Below, in pieces: positions 5,636 through 8,116 of a stretch of 8,116 nucleotides of DNA; positions within the stretch are counted from its first letter, which is position 1, and each line of letters opens with the position of its first letter. A program made the position numbers and the translations under genes. The stretch lies in contig JBDTZF010000117.1 of NCBI GenBank assembly GCA_040005265.1, positions 1 through 8,116 of the forward strand. The letters run 5' to 3'. The notes under the pieces were generated by a model. It was not told where the DNA came from. It searched no databases and saw only the letters and a list, made by a program, of their open reading frames with translations. The stretch comes from JBDTZF01 sp040005265 (GTDB lineage Bacteria > Verrucomicrobiota > Verrucomicrobiia > Chthoniobacterales > UBA10450).

Positions 5636-7667
5636 ACGCCGGGGCGCCACCGAGGGCGCCGGGAAGAGGAGGCGCGACGTCGGGAGCGATTACTTGTTTC
5701 GGCGGTTTTTCGGGCTGCATTGCCGGGCCGCTTGGGGGCCGGGGGCCGGGCGGATTAATCAGCCGGCCATACTGCACGATTTCCTTGATCTGAACACCGT
5801 CGAGCGTTTCGAACTCGAGCAATGCTTTTGCGATCACAGCCAGTGTGTCGCGATTGGCAAGGAGTGTTTGCTTGGCCGTCTGGTAGGCATCATCGAGAAG
5901 CCGACGCACTTCCTGGTCGATCTCCTGAGCAGTCGCTTCGCTGTAATCGCGGGCCTTGGAAATGTCGCGCCCGAGGAAAACGTAATCTTCGTGCTCGCCA
6001 TACTCGACCATGCCGAGCCGTTCGCTCATGCCCCATTCGCAAACCATCTTGCGAGCCATGGCGGTGGCCATCTTGATGTCGCCGGCGGCGCCATTAGTCA
6101 CATCGCCGAACGCAATCTCCTCGGCCACGCGTCCGCCCATTTTCACGGTCAGGCTGGCCAGTAATTCGTTTTTGCGATTGGTGTATTTATCTTCTTCCGG
6201 CAACCACATTGTCGATCCTAACGAGGGGCCGCGCGGAATAATGGTGACTTTGTGAAGCGGCTCGGTGTGCGGCAAAAGCTCGAGCAACAGGGCGTGACCG
6301 GCTTCGTGATAAGCGGTGTTCGTTTTTTCTTTCTCGCTCATCGACAGGCTACGGCGTTCCTTGCCCCAGCGAACTTTGTCGCGCGCTTCTTCGAGCTCGG
6401 AGAGAGTGATTCCTTTTAATCCGCGACGAGCGGCGAGCAGCGCGGCTTCATTGATTACGTTGGCCAGCTCGGCGCCGGAATAACCGGGCGTCCCTCGCGC
6501 GACCACGGCGAGATCGACACCTTCAGCGAGCTTCACTTTCTTGGAGTGCACACGCAAAATTTCCTCGCGGCCTTTGACATCGGGGAGATTGACGGTGATC
6601 TGCCGATCGAAACGACCGGGGCGCAGCAGCGCCGGATCGAGAACGTCGGGCCGGTTCGTAGCTGCGATGATGATGACCCCCTCCTGCGTATCAAAGCCGT
6701 CCATCTCGACCAGCAAGGCATTGAGTGTTTGCTCGCGCTCATCATGACCGCCGCCGACACCGTGTCCGCGATGACGGCCGACTGCGTCGATTTCGTCGAT
6801 GAAGATAATGCAGGGCGCGGATTTCTTGCCTTGCTCGAACATGTCGCGCACGCGGCTGGCGCCGACGCCGACAAACATTTCCACGAAGTCAGAACCGCTG
6901 ATGGAGAAGAACGGAACATCAGCCTCGCCCGCGATGGCGCGCGCGAGCAGTGTTTTACCGGTTCCCGGAGGGCCGACTAACAAAACGCCCTTGGGAATGC
7001 GGCCACCGAGTTTTTGAAATTTCTTTGGGTCGCGCAGGAACTCGACCAGCTCCTGCACTTCATCTTTCGCCTCTTCGACACCGGCTACGTCGCGGAACGT
7101 GATCTTGTTCTTGTCACGCGCGAGCATCCGCGCCTTGGACTTGCCGAAATTGAGCGCGCCTTTGCCGGCCATTCGGATTTGCTGGCGGAACAGGAAATAG
7201 AGAACGAGCAGGAAAAGCGCGATCGGCAGAAAACCGATCACCGTTTGAGCCACTACGTTGGATTCGGTCTTGAACGCAGGCTCGATCCCGGCGGCCTTCA
7301 GTTTGTCCTCCAGATTTTTGGTGAAATTCAAATAAACGGTGCTGCGAAACGGCGTCTGCTGAGTGCCCGCCGTGCCGGCTCCCTGTTTAATATAGAAACC
7401 GCGCAGGCTCTGCGTGGGCCGGCCATCTTCGATGACCACCTGAAGCGGAAGATTCTTGTCCACCACGATCTGCTTGTTTTCGAGCAGCTCGAGGAAGCGG
7501 TTATAGGGAATGTCTTCGACCGGCTGCATTCCCTGGCGATAAAATAACATGGCCAGAGCGATGAAACCGAAGGCGATGGCGATCAAAATCACACCGCGCC
7601 AGTTGAAAGTTGGTTCGCCTCCGCGGGGCTTGTTGTCCCGTTGAGAATTGCGGTCGGGTTGGGGCAT
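5634..7667 (-). CDS. ftsH: ATP-dependent zinc metalloprotease FtsH
   Basis: A 677-residue membrane-bound AAA+ protease, hexameric, which pulls out and degrades misfolded membrane proteins and selected regulators. Membrane helix 1 is at about 24-43. The periplasmic FtsH_ext domain ('IPYNRFLELLENKQI' onward) spans about 44-140, and helix 2 lies at 141-160. The AAA+ module follows: Walker A GPPGTGKT (232-239), Walker B IIFIDEID (287-294), and second region of homology TNRPDVLDPALLRPGRFDR (337-355). The pore-loop motif 'FVGVGA' is at 265-270. The M41 peptidase has zinc ligands in HEAGH (454-458) and Asp530 in 'GAAGDIKMA'. 'GRHRGHGVGGGHDEREQTLN' replaces the more usual GRQRG form, and the tail (638-677) is proline-rich and probably disordered. 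All catalytic residues are intact. The ATG fits the family N-terminus, without a Shine-Dalgarno motif. It is divergent from the TerB-like gene; the usual tilS/hpt/folP neighbours are absent. Confidence 0.97.
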   Translation of the reverse strand: MPQPDRNSQRDNKPRGGEPTFNWRGVILIAIAFGFIALAMLFYRQGMQPVEDIPYNRFLELLENKQIVVDKNLPLQVVIEDGRPTQSLRGFYIKQGAGTAGTQQTPFRSTVYLNFTKNLEDKLKAAGIEPAFKTESNVVAQTVIGFLPIALFLLVLYFLFRQQIRMAGKGALNFGKSKARMLARDKNKITFRDVAGVEEAKDEVQELVEFLRDPKKFQKLGGRIPKGVLLVGPPGTGKTLLARAIAGEADVPFFSISGSDFVEMFVGVGASRVRDMFEQGKKSAPCIIFIDEIDAVGRHRGHGVGGGHDEREQTLNALLVEMDGFDTQEGVIIIAATNRPDVLDPALLRPGRFDRQITVNLPDVKGREEILRVHSKKVKLAEGVDLAVVARGTPGYSGAELANVINEAALLAARRGLKGITLSELEEARDKVRWGKERRSLSMSEKEKTNTAYHEAGHALLLELLPHTEPLHKVTIIPRGPSLGSTMWLPEEDKYTNRKNELLASLTVKMGGRVAEEIAFGDVTNGAAGDIKMATAMARKMVCEWGMSERLGMVEYGEHEDYVFLGRDISKARDYSEATAQEIDQEVRRLLDDAYQTAKQTLLANRDTLAVIAKALLEFETLDGVQIKEIVQYGRLINPPGPRPPSGPAMQPEKPPKQVIAPDVAPPLPGALGGAPA

Positions 7668-7811
7668 AAGGAATGCGGGAGCTTAGCCGCGTAAGGAAAA
7701 CGCTAACATGAACGATTTGTCATTGCAAAGAGCAGGAGGTACGCCGCACGCGGCGGATCGAAAAATGGAGGCGAGGAATGATGGAGTGATGACACTGATG
7801 AATCGGGCCAA

Positions 7812-7839
7812 TTGCGTTGTTCGGCTGTTTCGGTAAAAT
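7812..7839 (+). promoter_or_regulatory. Weak candidate promoter for the TerB-like gene
   Basis: TTGCGT (7812-7817) and TAAAAT (7834-7839) are 16 bases apart on the + strand. The -10 box matches the sigma-70 consensus at five of six positions, the -35 at only three. Transcription would begin near 7846, leaving a leader of about 12 bases that contains GAGA seven bases before the ATG. The 190-bp divergent gap (7668-7857) must also hold the ftsH promoter, but I see no convincing box on the minus strand. Confidence 0.3.
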
Positions 7840-7857
7840 TTCAACCGAGATATTTTC

Positions 7858-8116
7858 ATGAACGAATTGGTCACATCCGTTGCCGACAAGATCGATCGCG
7901 CGGTGCAGCGGATCACGCCGCTCGCGTATCGAGTGCGCCGGAGGGGACGCCGCTGGGTCCGGCGGGCCTTACGAAAGCCGCGGAGTGTGTCGGAAGGGCC
8001 GAACCTTCTGCCGCTGCTGATCCAGGTCCTGGCCAGTTTCTCCAAGGCCGACGGCGTTCTTCTCGAGGAAGAGATCGACTCCAGTCTCGGTTTTTTGCGG
8101 TACGATTATCCCGAAG
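7858..8116 (+). CDS. TerB/DjlA-N-like protein, 5' end only
   Basis: The first 86 codons of a gene that runs off the window. The peptide begins MNELVTSVADKIDRAVQRIT. An arginine-rich stretch follows, with 11 Arg/Lys among residues 25-42. Then comes 'NLLPLLIQVLASFSKADGVLLEEEID' (49-74) and 'LGFLRYDYPE'. The pattern 'll..l..l.akaDG.l..eEi' is that of TerB-like helical domains, which also form the N-terminal part of DjlA-type J-proteins. 'FSKADGVLLEEEID' carries the conserved acidic residues that bind metal in TerB proteins. A J-domain further on would make it a co-chaperone, but the C-terminus is outside the window. The basic segment might contact membrane or nucleic acid. The gene is divergent from ftsH. 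Confidence 0.6.
   Translation, partial: MNELVTSVADKIDRAVQRITPLAYRVRRRGRRWVRRALRKPRSVSEGPNLLPLLIQVLASFSKADGVLLEEEIDSSLGFLRYDYPE

Noticed and set aside
5532..6164. Open frame on the + strand opposite the 3' end of ftsH (also frames at 6546-6980 and 7014-7547)
   Set aside because: All lie over conserved FtsH domains, and their products look like translated antisense without motifs.
7683..8045. A 120-codon minus-strand open frame between ftsH and the window end
   Set aside because: It overlaps the TerB-like gene, whose + strand product has a recognisable domain pattern; the minus-strand product is basic and without motifs.
1..8116. Possibility of a CRISPR array, toxin-antitoxin pair, defence island or prophage
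   Set aside because: No regularly spaced direct repeats, no integrase or transposase, and no small paired genes are seen; the content is housekeeping and stress-related.

Overview
The window looks like an ordinary chromosomal segment of a moderately GC-rich bacterium. I tentatively place it in the Verrucomicrobiota (Chthoniobacterales-like). This is an inference from the character of the FtsH and GlgX proteins, from the absence of Shine-Dalgarno motifs before nearly every start, and from the small dispersed inverted repeats between genes. No rRNA or tRNA marker is present to confirm it. I see no tRNA, rRNA, CRISPR array, transposase, phage gene or recognisable defence system.

Left part (1-1732): the window opens in the 3' end of an ACT-domain protein on the + strand. 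It converges on a minus-strand pair consisting of an L,D-transpeptidase (1572-1048) and an ICMT-like membrane methyltransferase (871-308). The convergent gap (159-307) is filled by an inverted repeat of the 'GTCATCC...' type. The gap between the two minus-strand genes holds a pair of head-to-head hairpins, each preceded by GTAG, which is the layout of REP (repetitive extragenic palindromic) sequences.

Centre (1733-3973): a complete glgX glycogen debranching enzyme (GH13), divergent from the L,D-transpeptidase. No other glycogen gene is visible.

Right-centre (3974-5562): a host-attachment/baeRF-type protein and a short HPF/RaiA-type ribosome hibernation factor lie in the same direction, separated by a second 'GTCATCC' repeat. 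They converge on a minus-strand RraB-like protein (predicted regulator of RNase E). RraB lies 71 bp downstream of ftsH and could be read from the same transcript.

Right (5634-8116): a complete ftsH membrane AAA+ zinc protease on the minus strand is divergent from the start of a TerB/DjlA-N-like protein that runs off the window. The stretch from 4108 to 8116 therefore gathers genes for ribosome hibernation, predicted ribosome handling, mRNA-decay control and protein quality control. The grouping is suggestive of stress or slow-growth physiology, but adjacency is the only evidence of linkage. The best leads for follow-up are the GTAG-headed hairpins, the baeRF-HPF neighbourhood with the ftsH-rraB pair opposite, and the palindrome plus TATAAT box before the baeRF gene.
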